Notes: generated by a model from the letters alone, not told the origin. 64,000 nt of DNA from CAISDA01 sp050258555 (GCA_050258555.1 JBLMZA010000020.1:1-64000), one strand, 5' to 3'; counted from the first letter of the stretch, positions 1 through 9,900 are shown. Made by a program: numbers and translations.

Positions 1-270
1 GCGGAAGTGATCGGCGGATACCTGATGGCCGGCACGATCACGGGCGTGCTGATGGCGCTCTTTTTAAATAACGGCGGCGGAGCCTGGGACAATGCGAAAA
101 AATACATCGAGACGGGCAAGCTCGGCGGAAAGACATCCGAGACGCACCGCGCCTCGGTCGTGGGCGACACGGTCGGTGACCCGTTCAAGGACACGGCGGG
201 ACCGTCGCTGCATGTCCTGATCAAGCTGCTGGCGACGCTGACGCTCGTGCTCGCGCCCTTGTTTATTTGA
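1..270 (+). CDS. hppA: Membrane-bound proton-translocating pyrophosphatase, C-terminal end
   Basis: Partial gene cut by the window edge; the reading frame is open from base 1 and gives the last 89 residues. The protein hydrolyses pyrophosphate and pumps ions across the inner membrane. The family hallmarks near the C-terminus are all visible: GGGAWDNAKKYIE, then VVGDTVGDPFKDTAGPSL, then a final hydrophobic helix ending APLFI. The residues that tell K+-dependent from K+-independent types lie upstream and cannot be read, so H+ rather than Na+ pumping is only the default assumption. Confidence 0.95.
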   Translation, partial: AEVIGGYLMAGTITGVLMALFLNNGGGAWDNAKKYIETGKLGGKTSETHRASVVGDTVGDPFKDTAGPSLHVLIKLLATLTLVLAPLFI

Positions 271-320
271 ATGTGGGTCGAAGCATCATGTGGGTCGAAG
301 CGTCACGTGGGGCGAAGTCG
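271..320. repeat. Three tandem 17-bp units directly after hppA
   Basis: Right after the hppA stop codon a 17-bp unit occurs three times: ATGTGGGTCGAAGCATC at 271, ATGTGGGTCGAAGCGTC at 288, and a diverged unit beginning ACGTGGGGCGAAG at 305. The last unit also forms the left arm of an inverted repeat with 355-370. Confidence 0.7.
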
Positions 321-370
321 GAAATGATACGCGCGTCAAGCGCGGTTATTGTCGCTTCGCCCCGCTCCAC
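305..370. repeat. Palindromic intergenic repeat, copy 1
   Basis: GTGGGGCGAAG at 307-317 is inverted as CTTCGCCCCGCTCCAC at 355-370, with about 37 bases between. The same two arms recur much closer together at 42164-42197. Both copies sit between convergent genes, as repeated extragenic palindromes often do. Confidence 0.55.
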
Positions 371-377
371 CTTTCTG

Positions 378-1241
378 TTATTCCCCGTGAAGCACGGAGT
401 GCAGCCAGCTGCCGGTCACTTCGAGCACATGCGTCAGCGTGGGACTCTCGTGCCGGTACGGATGTTTCGCGCCGTACATGTGATTGGCACCTTCGAGTTT
501 CACAAACTGCGTCATTGTCTTATCGGCGACGTCGTAGAGCCGCTCGGCTTCCCCGATCTTCACCGGAATGTCTTCCGTTCCATGGACGATCAGGAGCGGC
601 TTTGCCAGATGCGCGGCCGCCGACATCAGATCGAATCGCTCGCGATTGCGTTCCACATCATCGAGCAGATCGGTCGTGATGCGGAACGTCTTTGTGGCGC
701 TGATCGAATGCAGCTGTATGTAGCCCTTCTCGCGCCATCGCTCGATCTGTTCGGGCGTGTAGCGGTTAAATGTCGAGACGGACGACCACAGCACCGCCGC
801 GTGGACGCGGCGCTCTTCACGCGCTGTTATGAGCGCAATTCCTCCGCCGCGCGAATGGCCGATCAGCGCGATCCGCTCCATGTCGTAAACCGCCCCGGGC
901 ATATTCCCTTCTTCCAGCGCCGAAAGGATCGTCCGCACATCCTCGATCTCGAGGCTGATCGTATTTTTTTCGAAGAGTGCATGTTCCGTGAATTTGCGGG
1001 GTTCGACGCCGATGCCGTTGTGCGAGAAATTGAACACGATCGAGGCGAATCCGTGCGCCGCGAACCAGGTTCCTATCTGCGGAAACGGCCCCCAGTCCTT
1101 GAACGCCTTGAATCCGTGGCAGATGATGACAACAGGACGCCGCCGGTCGCCCTGCGAGGCATTCCAACGCGCCGTGCCGCGCAGAATCGCGCCGGAAGGC
1201 GTCTTCAGTTCGAACTCTTTGTGAATGATCGTCTGTTCCAT
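378..1241 (-). CDS. Alpha/beta hydrolase (esterase/acyl-peptidase-like)
   Basis: A 287-residue serine hydrolase of the alpha/beta fold, probably cytoplasmic because no signal peptide is seen. The oxyanion-side motif VIICHGFKAFKDWG lies near residues 37-50, the nucleophile elbow is GHSRGGG, a late Asp is in HGTEDIPV and the catalytic His is in EGANHMYG. Substrate is unknown; related proteins are annotated as esterases, dienelactone-hydrolase-like or peptidase-like. It starts at ATG 1241 without a clear Shine-Dalgarno and converges on hppA. Confidence 0.85.
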   Translation of the reverse strand: MEQTIIHKEFELKTPSGAILRGTARWNASQGDRRRPVVIICHGFKAFKDWGPFPQIGTWFAAHGFASIVFNFSHNGIGVEPRKFTEHALFEKNTISLEIEDVRTILSALEEGNMPGAVYDMERIALIGHSRGGGIALITAREERRVHAAVLWSSVSTFNRYTPEQIERWREKGYIQLHSISATKTFRITTDLLDDVERNRERFDLMSAAAHLAKPLLIVHGTEDIPVKIGEAERLYDVADKTMTQFVKLEGANHMYGAKHPYRHESPTLTHVLEVTGSWLHSVLHGE

Positions 1242-1275
1242 AAGACAAGAAGATACGAAAATTCCGCGAAAAGAA

Positions 1276-1304
1276 TTGACTTTTTTCGGTTTTTTTAATA
1301 TACT
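1276..1304 (+). promoter_or_regulatory. Promoter of prs
   Basis: TTGACT at 1276-1281 and TATACT at 1299-1304 are separated by exactly 17 bp, a near-consensus housekeeping sigma promoter about 45 bp upstream of prs. Confidence 0.7.
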
Positions 1305-1348
1305 ATCATTCTAAAGTACCAAAACAACTTGGGAAGATAAAAAAGACG

Positions 1349-2293
1349 ATGCCTCAGCTCAAAGTGTTTTCAGGTCGTGCAAATCGTCCTCTTGCAGAAT
1401 TAATTTGTCACCGTCTCGGCGAGCCGCTCGGCCGCCTCGATATCAAAAATTTCAGCGACGGTGAAATCTGGGTAAAGTTTGTTGATAATGTCCGCGGCGC
1501 CGACGTGTTTATCGTCCAGTCCACGCAGCCGCCTGCGGATAATCTGATGGAATTGCTGATGACGATCGACGCGGCCCGCCGCGCCTCGGCACGCAAGGTG
1601 ACGGCGGTCATCCCCTATTTCGGATACGCCCGTCAGGACAGAAAAGATCAGCCCCGTGTCGCGATCACGTCGAAGCTCGTGGCGAATCTGCTGACGAAAG
1701 CCGGCGCCGACCGCATCATCACCATGGATCTTCATGCGCCGCAGATTCAGGGATTCTTCGACATTCCGGTCGATCACCTGTATTCGTCTGTTGTCTTCGC
1801 CGACTATCTGCGCAAGAAGAATATTCCGAATCTCGCGGTCGTTTCGCCCGATGTGGGCGGCATCAAGATGGCGCGCGCCTATGCCAAGCGCCTTGACGGC
1901 GAACTGGTGTTGATCGACAAGCGGCGTCCGGCGCCGAATCAGGTCGAGATCATGAATATCGTGGGCAATGTCGACGGAAAAAACGTGCTCATTGTCGACG
2001 ATCTGATCGACACGGCCGGCACATTCGCCAATGCCGTTGCGGCGCTGCGCAAAGCGGGCGCACAGACGGTCTACGGGGCGGCAACGCATCCCCTGCTTTC
2101 GGGGAGCGCCTATCAGCGGATCAACGAGTCGGAGGTCGAAAAACTGCTCGTGTGCGACACGATTCAGCTGAAGGAAGAATCGCCGAAAATTGAAGTGATG
2201 ACCGTCGCCGGAATTTTCGCTGAAGCGATCGAACGGACGTTCGAAAACAAGTCGATCTCTTCGCTCTTCGATATTGATAAAGATAAAATTTAA
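1349..2293 (+). CDS. prs: Ribose-phosphate pyrophosphokinase
   Basis: Makes PRPP from ribose 5-phosphate and ATP, feeding purine, pyrimidine, histidine and NAD synthesis. The 314-residue length is standard. Visible motifs: FSDGE (35-39), RQDRK for ATP contact (95-99), DLHA metal site (127-130) and the PRPP loop VLIVDDLIDTAGT (213-225). Start ATG is preceded by GGGAAG. It heads a run with rplY and pth, a common grouping in bacteria, driven by a strong promoter at 1276. Confidence 0.98.
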   Translation: MPQLKVFSGRANRPLAELICHRLGEPLGRLDIKNFSDGEIWVKFVDNVRGADVFIVQSTQPPADNLMELLMTIDAARRASARKVTAVIPYFGYARQDRKDQPRVAITSKLVANLLTKAGADRIITMDLHAPQIQGFFDIPVDHLYSSVVFADYLRKKNIPNLAVVSPDVGGIKMARAYAKRLDGELVLIDKRRPAPNQVEIMNIVGNVDGKNVLIVDDLIDTAGTFANAVAALRKAGAQTVYGAATHPLLSGSAYQRINESEVEKLLVCDTIQLKEESPKIEVMTVAGIFAEAIERTFENKSISSLFDIDKDKI

Positions 2294-2331
2294 CCAGTTC
2301 ATTTACGTGATCCATCACGAAGGAGTGCTCA

Positions 2332-2985
2332 ATGTCTGAAATAGTGTTGAAAGCAGAAGTTCGCAAAGAAGTCGGCTCGATGGCCAAGAAAGTCCGCTTC
2401 GAAGGAAAAGTTCCGGGCGTCTACTATGCGCACGGCGAAGAAAACATCAACCTCACGGCGACGCCGGCCGGCCTCAAGCCGCTCATCTATACGTCGGACA
2501 CGCACATCGTCAATCTGCAGCTCGACAACGGCACGAGCAAGACATGCATTCTCCGTGATGTTCAGTTCCATCCCCTGACGGACAAGCCGGTGCATTTCGA
2601 CCTTCAGGGCGTGAAGGAAGACGAACAGCTCACGATCGAGGTTCCCGTGGTGCTTGTCGGCTCGCCCAAGGGCGTGAAGGACGGCGGAACGCTCCAGCAT
2701 GTCATTCACCGTCTGAAGGTCCAGTGCCTTCCGAAATATATTCCCGAGAACGTGAAGATCGATGTCGCCAATCTCGGCATCAACGAATCGATCCATGTGC
2801 GCGATCTTCCTCTCGAAAACGTCACGGTGCTTGAAAACGCCGGAAGCACGGTTGTGGCCGTTGTGCCGCCGACCGTCGTGAAGGAAGGCGAAGCGGCAGC
2901 CGGTGCGGCCCCTGCTGAAGGCGGCGCTGCGGCAGCTGAACCCGAAGTGATCACCAAAGGCAAGAAGCCTGCTGAAGAAGCATAA
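2332..2985 (+). CDS. rplY: 50S ribosomal protein L25, CTC/TL5 type
   Basis: Binds 5S rRNA in the large subunit. At 217 residues it is the long form: an N-terminal L25 barrel (about 1-90) followed by the TL5-type C-terminal domain (about 95-185) and an Ala/Glu-rich tail that ends GKKPAEEA. The ATG at 2332 has GAAGGAG upstream. It lies 38 bp after prs and 21 bp before pth, so the three genes are likely cotranscribed. Confidence 0.95.
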   Translation: MSEIVLKAEVRKEVGSMAKKVRFEGKVPGVYYAHGEENINLTATPAGLKPLIYTSDTHIVNLQLDNGTSKTCILRDVQFHPLTDKPVHFDLQGVKEDEQLTIEVPVVLVGSPKGVKDGGTLQHVIHRLKVQCLPKYIPENVKIDVANLGINESIHVRDLPLENVTVLENAGSTVVAVVPPTVVKEGEAAAGAAPAEGGAAAAEPEVITKGKKPAEEA

Positions 2986-3006
2986 TTCACCTGATCGGGT
3001 GCGACA

Positions 3007-3609
3007 GTGAAATGCATCGTGGGGTTGGGAAATCCGGGCAGCAATTATGCGCCGACGCGGCACAATATCGGCTTCCGGGTCGTCGAGACGATCGCGGCCG
3101 AGCGCCGCATACTGCTTGTGCCCGGTGACGGAGATTATTACAGAGGCATCTTCCGCCTCGAGGATGATGAAGTGGTGCTGGCGATGCCGACCACGTTCAT
3201 GAACAACAGCGGGACGGCTGTGCGCGATCTGTGCCGGTTCTATTCCCTCTCGCCGAAAGACGTGCTGATCGTGTTCGATGATTTCCAGATCCCCTTCGGC
3301 ACGCTGCGTCTTCGTCCCGAAGGAAGCGACGGCGGACACAACGGACTCGGATCGGTGATCTATCAGATGGAAACCGAAGAGATTCCCCGCCTGCGCTTCG
3401 GCGTCGGCGGCGACACAATGCCCGACGCACACACGCACGAATCGATGGCCTCGTATGTGCTCAGAGCCTTCGAGATGGAAGAGGAAAAAATGATGCCGAT
3501 GCTGCTTCAAAAAGCCGCCGAGGCATGCACAGCCTGGGCCCGCGACGGGATGTCGAAGGCCATGAACGCATACAACAGAAATTTTTTCAGCGACTCAGTC
3601 GGGTCGTGA
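3007..3609 (+). CDS. pth: Peptidyl-tRNA hydrolase
   Basis: Releases peptides from stalled peptidyl-tRNA so that the tRNA can be reused. The 200-residue protein shows the family's catalytic set: N9 in GLGNPG, H19 in TRHNIG, the FMNNSG loop (64-69), the DD pair at 91-92 and N112 in GGHNGL. Start is GTG at 3007, chosen because GLGNPG must lie within the first dozen residues. The rplY-pth order is widely conserved. Confidence 0.96.
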   Translation: MKCIVGLGNPGSNYAPTRHNIGFRVVETIAAERRILLVPGDGDYYRGIFRLEDDEVVLAMPTTFMNNSGTAVRDLCRFYSLSPKDVLIVFDDFQIPFGTLRLRPEGSDGGHNGLGSVIYQMETEEIPRLRFGVGGDTMPDAHTHESMASYVLRAFEMEEEKMMPMLLQKAAEACTAWARDGMSKAMNAYNRNFFSDSVGS

Positions 3610-3696
3610 GTTTTTCTGCAAAGAACAAACTTCAGTACAACCCTGCTCCATTGTGAACTTCGCGACGATGGGGCCTTATGTCCACAGGAGGATAGC

Positions 3697-4083
3697 TTGA
3701 AACACGAACCGCGAATTTATGAAACCGTCTTCATCGTGAATGCCAATCTGGAAGACACCCAGATCGAGGCGATCATCGAGAAGACAAAGGATGTCATCCT
3801 CAAATACGGCGGAGAGATCCATTCCATCGAAAAATGGGGACGCCGCCGCCTTGCGTATGCCATTAAGAAGAAAAACAACGGCTTCTACACGCTGATCGAG
3901 TTCAAGGCCCCCGGCGAGGCGATCGCCCGCCTGAACCGCTTTTTCCAGCTTGAAGAGGAAGTGATCCGCCATCTGGTGCTTGCGCTGGACAAGAAAGCAC
4001 TGAAGGCCAAAGAGGTCGCGCTCAAGGCCGCTGCCGATGCAGCCGCCCAGGAATCCGCAGCAGCGACGACCGTTTCCGAATAA
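3697..4083 (+). CDS. rpsF: 30S ribosomal protein S6
   Basis: Small-subunit protein that pairs with S18 on the central domain of 16S rRNA. 128 residues with ETVFIVNANLEDTQIEAIIEK and the EKWGRRRLAYAIKKKNNGFY core, then an Ala/Glu-rich tail. The start is TTG at 3697: AGGAGG lies 5 bp upstream, and the two nearby ATGs are out of frame. First gene of rpsF-rpsR-rplI. Confidence 0.96.
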   Translation: MKHEPRIYETVFIVNANLEDTQIEAIIEKTKDVILKYGGEIHSIEKWGRRRLAYAIKKKNNGFYTLIEFKAPGEAIARLNRFFQLEEEVIRHLVLALDKKALKAKEVALKAAADAAAQESAAATTVSE

Positions 4084-4114
4084 CCAATGAGCATATTATA
4101 AAAGGACGACAACC

Positions 4115-4423
4115 ATGAAACAGTTTGGATCACGACCCTCAGACGGCGGCGGACGGCCGGGCGAAGGCTACATTGAACGCCGCGAGAAACGCGACTCACA
4201 GGCAATCCGCAAGAAACGGACCTGCCGCTTCACAGAAGCAAAGACGATCTACATCGACTACAAAGATGAAAAGCTCCTTCGCCGCTACGTGACGGAACAG
4301 GGAAAAATCATTCCGAAGCGCATCACAGGCACCAGCGCGAAATACCAGCGCCAGCTCGTTCTGGCCATCAAGCGCGCACGGCACCTGGCGCTGCTTCCGT
4401 TCGTATCCGATACCATTAAATAA
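4115..4423 (+). CDS. rpsR: 30S ribosomal protein S18
   Basis: 102 residues with a basic, disordered N-terminus and the conserved core CRFTEAKTIYIDYKDEKLL followed by KIIPKRITGTSAKYQRQL. It partners S6 on the small subunit. It follows rpsF by 31 bp; the ssb gene often found between these two is absent. AAAGGA precedes the ATG. Confidence 0.96.
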   Translation: MKQFGSRPSDGGGRPGEGYIERREKRDSQAIRKKRTCRFTEAKTIYIDYKDEKLLRRYVTEQGKIIPKRITGTSAKYQRQLVLAIKRARHLALLPFVSDTIK

Positions 4424-4449
4424 TTTTTGAGAGCAAGGAGACCACATCG

Positions 4450-4893
4450 ATGAAAGTCATATTACGTCAGAACTACGAAGGACTCGGCAACATCGGCGAT
4501 GTTGTCACGGTGAAAGACGGATACGCGAGGAACTTCCTTGTCCCCCGCAAGATCGCCTACCGTGCAGCCGCCGGAAGCCTGAAGGCCCTTGAAGAGGAAA
4601 AGAAGCAGAATGAACGCAAGGAAGTGAAGTTGGTGAAGGAAGCCGAAGCGCTTGCCTCGAAGCTCGGCAACGTCTCCCTCACCATTTCGATGAAAGTCGG
4701 CGAGGACGAGAAGCTGTTCGGCTCCGTCACATCGCAGATGATCGCCGAAGCGCTCGCCGCGCAGAACTTCACCGTCGACAAGCGCGATATCACGCTTGAA
4801 GAACCCATCAAGGCCCTCGGTATTTTTGAAGTGCCGGTCAAACTGCACACAAAAGTTTCCGCAAAGGTCAAGGTATGGGTCGTGCGCGAGTGA
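4450..4893 (+). CDS. rplI: 50S ribosomal protein L9
   Basis: 147 residues, normal length. The N-terminal rRNA-binding motif reads MKVILRQNYEGLGNIGDVVTV with the following DGYARNFLVPR; a long connecting helix (about 45-75) and a C-terminal domain follow. AAGGAG precedes the ATG. Last gene of the S6 operon, followed by a strong terminator. Confidence 0.97.
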   Translation: MKVILRQNYEGLGNIGDVVTVKDGYARNFLVPRKIAYRAAAGSLKALEEEKKQNERKEVKLVKEAEALASKLGNVSLTISMKVGEDEKLFGSVTSQMIAEALAAQNFTVDKRDITLEEPIKALGIFEVPVKLHTKVSAKVKVWVVRE

Positions 4894-4925
4894 CAGGCGA
4901 TCCTGACCGCCGCGACTGAATTCTT

Positions 4926-4973
4926 GCCTGACTGCCGCACAGCTTCTTTGAGCGGCAGTCAGGCTTTTTTTTT
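4926..4973 (+). terminator. Rho-independent terminator after rplI
   Basis: Perfect 13-bp stem GCCTGACTGCCGC (4926-4938) with GCGGCAGTCAGGC (4952-4964), then nine T residues. It isolates the ribosomal operon from argH, which starts 35 bp later. Confidence 0.93.
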
Positions 4974-5007
4974 CCGTTACCGAACAAAGAGAAAGGACAC
5001 ACCGACT

Positions 5008-6402
5008 ATGGCTCAGGCTAAACTGCTCTGGACGGGACGCTTCACGCAGCCGCTTTCCGAAATTGCGCTCCGCTTCTCCTCCTCCATCGAGCTCGACCGG
5101 GAAATGTACAGGGAGGATATACAGGGAAGCATCGCGCATGTCGAAATGCTCGCAGCAGCGAAGATCCTGACCGCCGCCGAAGCCCGGCGCATACGCACCG
5201 CCCTCAAGGCGATCGGCGAGGAAATCGACAACGGCAAGCTTTCCCTTTCCTGGGAAAAAGAGGACATACACACGGCGATCGAACAGCGTCTCACGCAGAA
5301 GGTCGGCGCCATCGGCGGCAAGCTCCACACGGCGCGCAGCCGCAACGACCAGGTCGCGCTCGATGAACGCCTCTATCTGCGCGGCGCAATCCGCGAGCTG
5401 CAGAAGCTCATCGTGCAGCTGCAGCGAGTGCTGCTGTACAAGGCCGAGAAGAATTTTGGCATCGTGATGCCGGGATACACGCATATGCAGCGCGCGCAGC
5501 CGGTGATGCTCTCGCACCATCTGCTGGCCTATGCGGGCATGTTCGAGCGCGATTTCGAGCGGCTCGGCGATCTCCTCCGGCGCGTCAACAGGCTTCCGCT
5601 CGGCGCCGCTGCCCTGGCCGGCACCTCGTTCCCCATCGACCGGGCCTCTGTGGCGAAGAAACTCGGCTTCGACGGCGTGATCGAAAACAGCATGGATGCG
5701 GTGAGCGACCGCGACTATCTGATCGAATACATCTCGGCTTGCAGCATCATCATGATGCATCTGAGCCGGTTCGCCGAAGAACTCGTGCTCTGGAGCTCGC
5801 AGGAATTCGCATTCGCCCGCACGGACGACGCCTATACGACGGGCAGCTCGATCATGCCGCAGAAGAAGAATCCCGATATGGCGGAACTCGTGCGAGGCAA
5901 GGCCGGCAGGGTGTACGGCGATCTGGTGAACATCCTCACCACGATGAAGGGCCTCCCGCTCGCCTACAACCGCGACATGCAGGAAGACAAGCTGCCGATG
6001 TTCGGCGCCACGGCGACGACGCGCCAGAGCCTTTTCATCTTCTCGCATATTCTCGTCCACACGCAGTTCGAAGGCTCGCGCTTCGAAGAGGAGCTGAAGA
6101 ACGATTTCCTCACCGCGACGGAGCTTGCCGACTTCCTGGTGAAGAAAGGCGTCACATTCCGCGACGCCCATTCGATCACCGGAAAGGTGGTCGCCTACTG
6201 CATCGACCATTCACGCTCGCTCTCGAGCCTGACGCTCGACGAACTGCACCGGTTCTCCGAGAAATTTGACGCGGCAGCGCAGGCGCTGCTCGATCCGCGC
6301 AAGTCGATCGAGAACAAGAAATCGGCAGGAAGCACATCGCCGCAGGAAGTAAAAAAGCAGATCGTACACTGGATGCGCGTGCTCAAGCACAGGAAGGTGT
6401 AA
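5008..6402 (+). CDS. argH: Argininosuccinate lyase
   Basis: Last step of arginine synthesis: argininosuccinate to arginine and fumarate. 464 residues. Motifs: TARSRNDQVALD (108-119), GYTHMQRAQP (156-165) with the catalytic His region, and the fumarase/ASL signature GSSIMPQKKNP (279-289) carrying the catalytic Ser. The ATG at 5008 has GAAAGGA upstream; an in-frame start farther upstream would fall inside the terminator of rplI. No other arginine gene is nearby. Confidence 0.96.
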   Translation: MAQAKLLWTGRFTQPLSEIALRFSSSIELDREMYREDIQGSIAHVEMLAAAKILTAAEARRIRTALKAIGEEIDNGKLSLSWEKEDIHTAIEQRLTQKVGAIGGKLHTARSRNDQVALDERLYLRGAIRELQKLIVQLQRVLLYKAEKNFGIVMPGYTHMQRAQPVMLSHHLLAYAGMFERDFERLGDLLRRVNRLPLGAAALAGTSFPIDRASVAKKLGFDGVIENSMDAVSDRDYLIEYISACSIIMMHLSRFAEELVLWSSQEFAFARTDDAYTTGSSIMPQKKNPDMAELVRGKAGRVYGDLVNILTTMKGLPLAYNRDMQEDKLPMFGATATTRQSLFIFSHILVHTQFEGSRFEEELKNDFLTATELADFLVKKGVTFRDAHSITGKVVAYCIDHSRSLSSLTLDELHRFSEKFDAAAQALLDPRKSIENKKSAGSTSPQEVKKQIVHWMRVLKHRKV

Positions 6403-6410
6403 GGGGTGAA

Positions 6411-6446
6411 ACAAGAAAGGCTCATCGAACGATGAGCCTTTCTTGT
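6411..6446. terminator. Bidirectional terminator between argH and the DUF3098-like gene
   Basis: A 17-bp perfect inverted repeat, ACAAGAAAGGCTCATCG (6411-6427) and its complement (6430-6446), with only AA between. T-rich sequence on the 3' side in both directions suits termination of both convergent genes. Confidence 0.85.
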
Positions 6447-6453
6447 ATGAGAG

Positions 6454-6738
6454 TCATGCAGTCTGCATGCTGTCCGGTTCGCCGGATTCGTGGACCGGTT
6501 TCGTTTTCTTCCGGTAGACGATTCCCAGCGGAATGATGACGCAATAGCCGGCTACGAGCAGTATCGGGGCCACGGTCAGCGGCATGAAACCGTCCCACGG
6601 TCCCATGCTCAATGCTCCGTACCCTAACAGGATCACTGCTGCGCCCGCAAGCAGGATGTAATAATTGACCGCATCGAGTGCAAGCAGATCGAGCTTTTTC
6701 GTCTTCCGCATGACGCGCGGTGCGCTTTGCTTTGCCAT
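6454..6738 (-). CDS. Small two-helix membrane protein, DUF3098-like
   Basis: 94 residues with two transmembrane helices, roughly 24-42 and 52-75, separated by a short loop with MGPWDGFMP. The second helix begins LTVAPILLVAGYCVIIPLG, which resembles the DUF3098 family of Bacteroidota, whose function is unknown. Start ATG 6738 was chosen because AAGGAG lies 8 bp upstream; a longer in-frame extension reads through a terminator. Tail is charged and polar. Confidence 0.8.
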   Translation of the reverse strand: MAKQSAPRVMRKTKKLDLLALDAVNYYILLAGAAVILLGYGALSMGPWDGFMPLTVAPILLVAGYCVIIPLGIVYRKKTKPVHESGEPDSMQTA

Positions 6739-6765
6739 CCGAACAACTCCTTCTTGTTGGATCCG

Positions 6766-6809
6766 AAAAAAAATAAAAAAAGCCTGGTGTTGGGGGGTGC
6801 ACCAGGCTT
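6766..6809 (-). terminator. Terminator downstream of the GH13 gene
   Basis: On the minus strand AAGCCTGGTG pairs with CACCAGGCTT (+ strand arms 6780-6789 and 6800-6809), followed by a run of T residues read from the A-rich 6766-6781. It separates the GH13 gene from the small membrane protein downstream. Confidence 0.88.
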
Positions 6810-6902
6810 GGACCTGTAATATGCAACAATCAGGGGAGGAATTGCTGCAAAGGTCTACATGAAATATACGAAGAAAAATTCTAATGTCAATACAAAAATG
6901 CG

Positions 6903-9900
6903 TTAAATTTTTTCTTCCTCCTGATATTCTTTTACCAGTTCCACCTGGTATCCCGACGCCTCGGCGCGGCGCTTTGCCTCCCAAATCTGCCGGCCGCAGG
7001 CCTCCAGTCCCTCCTCTGCAAGCGTGCCGGCCCGCGCCAGACGCACGGCCGTGATCGTGAACATCCAGTCGAGAAACTCCTCGAACCGCTCCTTGTTGAA
7101 ATACCATTTCTCCGCATATTGATGCACCTGCAGGTAATCGGCGGCGGCATAGTCGTCGAAGATCTGCTGCAGCGTCAGAATGGACGCTTCTTTCTCATCC
7201 CAGAACCGCAGCGCAAAGCGCGCGATGATCCGCACCAGCAGCGCATCCTCCTGCGCCTCTCCGCTCTTCCGCGTGCGCTTCTCGATGGCGTGCGTGAAGA
7301 GGCGTTCGGCATCGAGCAGCGTCCACACCGTTTCCGCACGTTTGGCGTCGGCCTGTTGCGAGGCGATCGAGTTCCATTCCTCCAGCAGCAGCACGAATGT
7401 TCCGATGATGAATGCCTCCTGCTGATGGTCCTTCTCCGAGAGCAGGAACATTTTCTTCATCGGCGTCGCTTCCGCCCGTGCAGGCTTCTTCTTCGACATC
7501 TTCGCGATGGATTCCGCTGCGGCCCGCACCGCCCGACGGAATTCGGCAAGGTTCTTCCGCGCTCCCTCTCCCCCGGTTTCGATATTCAGGAAAGCGGCGG
7601 CCTCCTGCACGGCTCTCGCATACGCGTCGTCGCAGAAATGCTCGAGAATGATCCGCTCTTCGGGAGTGCCTTCCTTCCCGAGCGATGTGCGCTTCATGGC
7701 GGCCGTAAAGTCCTTCGATGCGAGCACGTTGACCGCTTCGGAAACCGGCTGGAGCTTCATCTCCTTCAGTGCCGACTGCATATTCGTCGTGCCGCGGCCG
7801 CCCAGATAGGCCGCAACGCGCTCGTACTCGCCCGATGCGTCATAGACTTCCTGGAAGTCGAGGAATATGCTGTATTCGAACGCGCGGAGCTGCGTATAGA
7901 GGCCCTTCTCGTGAAGCTCCCTGCCCGAACGGATGAATTCAAGACTCGACTTGTAGTCCCTGAAAATATAAAACATGTTTTCCGATCCGTTGATGCTCAG
8001 AGAATCGCCGAGCGACTTCATCGTGGTCTGGCCCGAGCTTTCGCCCGTTTCGTTCTTTGGAAGCGCCAAGCGGATCCAGCCCGAGGTTTCCTGGTAGCGG
8101 TTGTGATAGAGAATGACCGCCCGTTCGGTTCCTGCCATGTTCGAGAAGGCGAAGACGTTTTCGTTCACATGCCCGTGGACATCGTAAAAATCGTAGAGCT
8201 GGAAATGCGTCACCTGGCTGAAGAGATGGCGCTTGCGCATGATCGGGAAGATTTCATGCTCGTGCCGGCGCACAAGATACACATCGGGATATTCATCGTA
8301 ATACGCCTTCTGGTACTCCATGCCGTATTTTTCGGTGAAGCCCTCGATCTGCCCGTGAGCGAACATGGGAAGCCCCGGCAGCGTGACCATCATGAGCGCG
8401 ACGCCGAAATACTTGTCATCCTTGCCGAATTGCGCCACCGCCGTCTCCTCGTCCGGATTGCTCATGAAGTTCACATAGCGCTTCAGGATTTCGGGATTGA
8501 ACTCGAGCGTGTTCTTGATGAGCATGCGGAATTTGGAGTTCTCCTCCTTCATGAGCATGTGCATGAACGCGCTGTTGTAGACGCGGTGCATGCCGAGCGT
8601 GCGCACGAAATAGCCTTCCATCAGCCAGAATGCCTCGGCCAGCAGCAGCGTGTGCGGCATCTCGCTGTTGATGCGGTCGACGACCTCGCGCCAGAATTCG
8701 TTCGGGAAGAGTTCATGGAACTCGTCGTTGGACATCGGATAATCGTTGCGCGAAGGAATGCCCCCGCCCACGCCCGGCAGCGGATACCAGAGGCGCTGAA
8801 AATGCTTCTTTGCCAGCGTCATGGCCGCATCGAACCGTATGATCGAAAATTTCCGCGCGACGTGGAAGATCTCCTGTATCACGGCTTCGCGCACCTCCTG
8901 GCGCACCATGTTCAGCTGGGCCGTGTCGTTCCAGGGCATGTTCGTGCCGTCGTTGCCATGGTAGATGTAGCGCACCGATCCGTCCCTGCGGTCGCGCCGC
9001 TCGAACACGACGGCCGCATCCGTCCGGGACCAATAGCCGTCTTCGATTCTGAGTTCGATCGATGGATCCTCCGAAAGATCGGGACCCGTGAAGCGGTAAT
9101 TCGGATAGGGGCTGTGCGGAAGCTGTATGAAATAGTCGGGATGCTCCACCACCCATTTCGAGAAAATGCCCATATGATTCGGCACCATGTCGCCCGCCAG
9201 GCGGATGCCATGCGCCCAGGCGCGGGCGCTGAGATTCCGGAATGCGTCCTCGCCCCCCAGGGCCTGCGCGATCTCGTAGTCATAGAGCGAATAGGCCGAG
9301 GGCACCGCCTCGGGATTTCCGGTGATCTGCTTGATCCGCTGTGAGGCATGGCTGCGCTCCCACACGCCAATGAGCCAGAGTCCCGTGAAGTTCCAGCGCG
9401 CAAGCTGGTCGAGCTCCTCATCGGGGATCTGATCGAGACGCGTGATCGAGCGGCCGTACTTCTTCGAAAGCTGCGACAGCCACACATACGTGTTCTTTGC
9501 GAGGATCACGACGTTGGGCATCCATTCGATGTCGGATGTGAAGCGCTCGTATTCGACCTGCGTATACTCTCCTCCCATCTGCATGCGGCGGCGCAGCTCG
9601 GCATAATCGGGGACGAACGTATCGACGCCGGGCGTTCCGCCCCGATGCGACTGGTTCCACAAATACCGTCCTTCCTCTTCAATCAGCTGCGCGCTGCCCG
9701 ATATTTTCTCGAGCAGCTTCGCCAGCTGCATTCCCCATTTCGATTTGATGAACTGAAGCTGCGCTTCAAGGCTGTCGGGATGCGCAAGAATCGGCGCTTT
9801 CAGCAGATCGAATATGAACTGATTGTCGGGGCCGAACGGCTTCTCCTTCCGGAAGAACTGTTCGAGCGTTGCGATGACAAGCAGATACGATGTCTCGCTT

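Noticed and set aside
271..320. CRISPR-like repeats
   Set aside because: The 17-bp units are directly adjacent with no spacers, only three copies, and no cas genes are in the window.
7119..9344. Long plus-strand open frame of 741 codons
   Set aside because: It lies antisense to the GH13 barrel, is rich in Arg/His as expected of a reverse-complement shadow, and has no recognisable domain, while the minus strand carries GH13 catalytic motifs.
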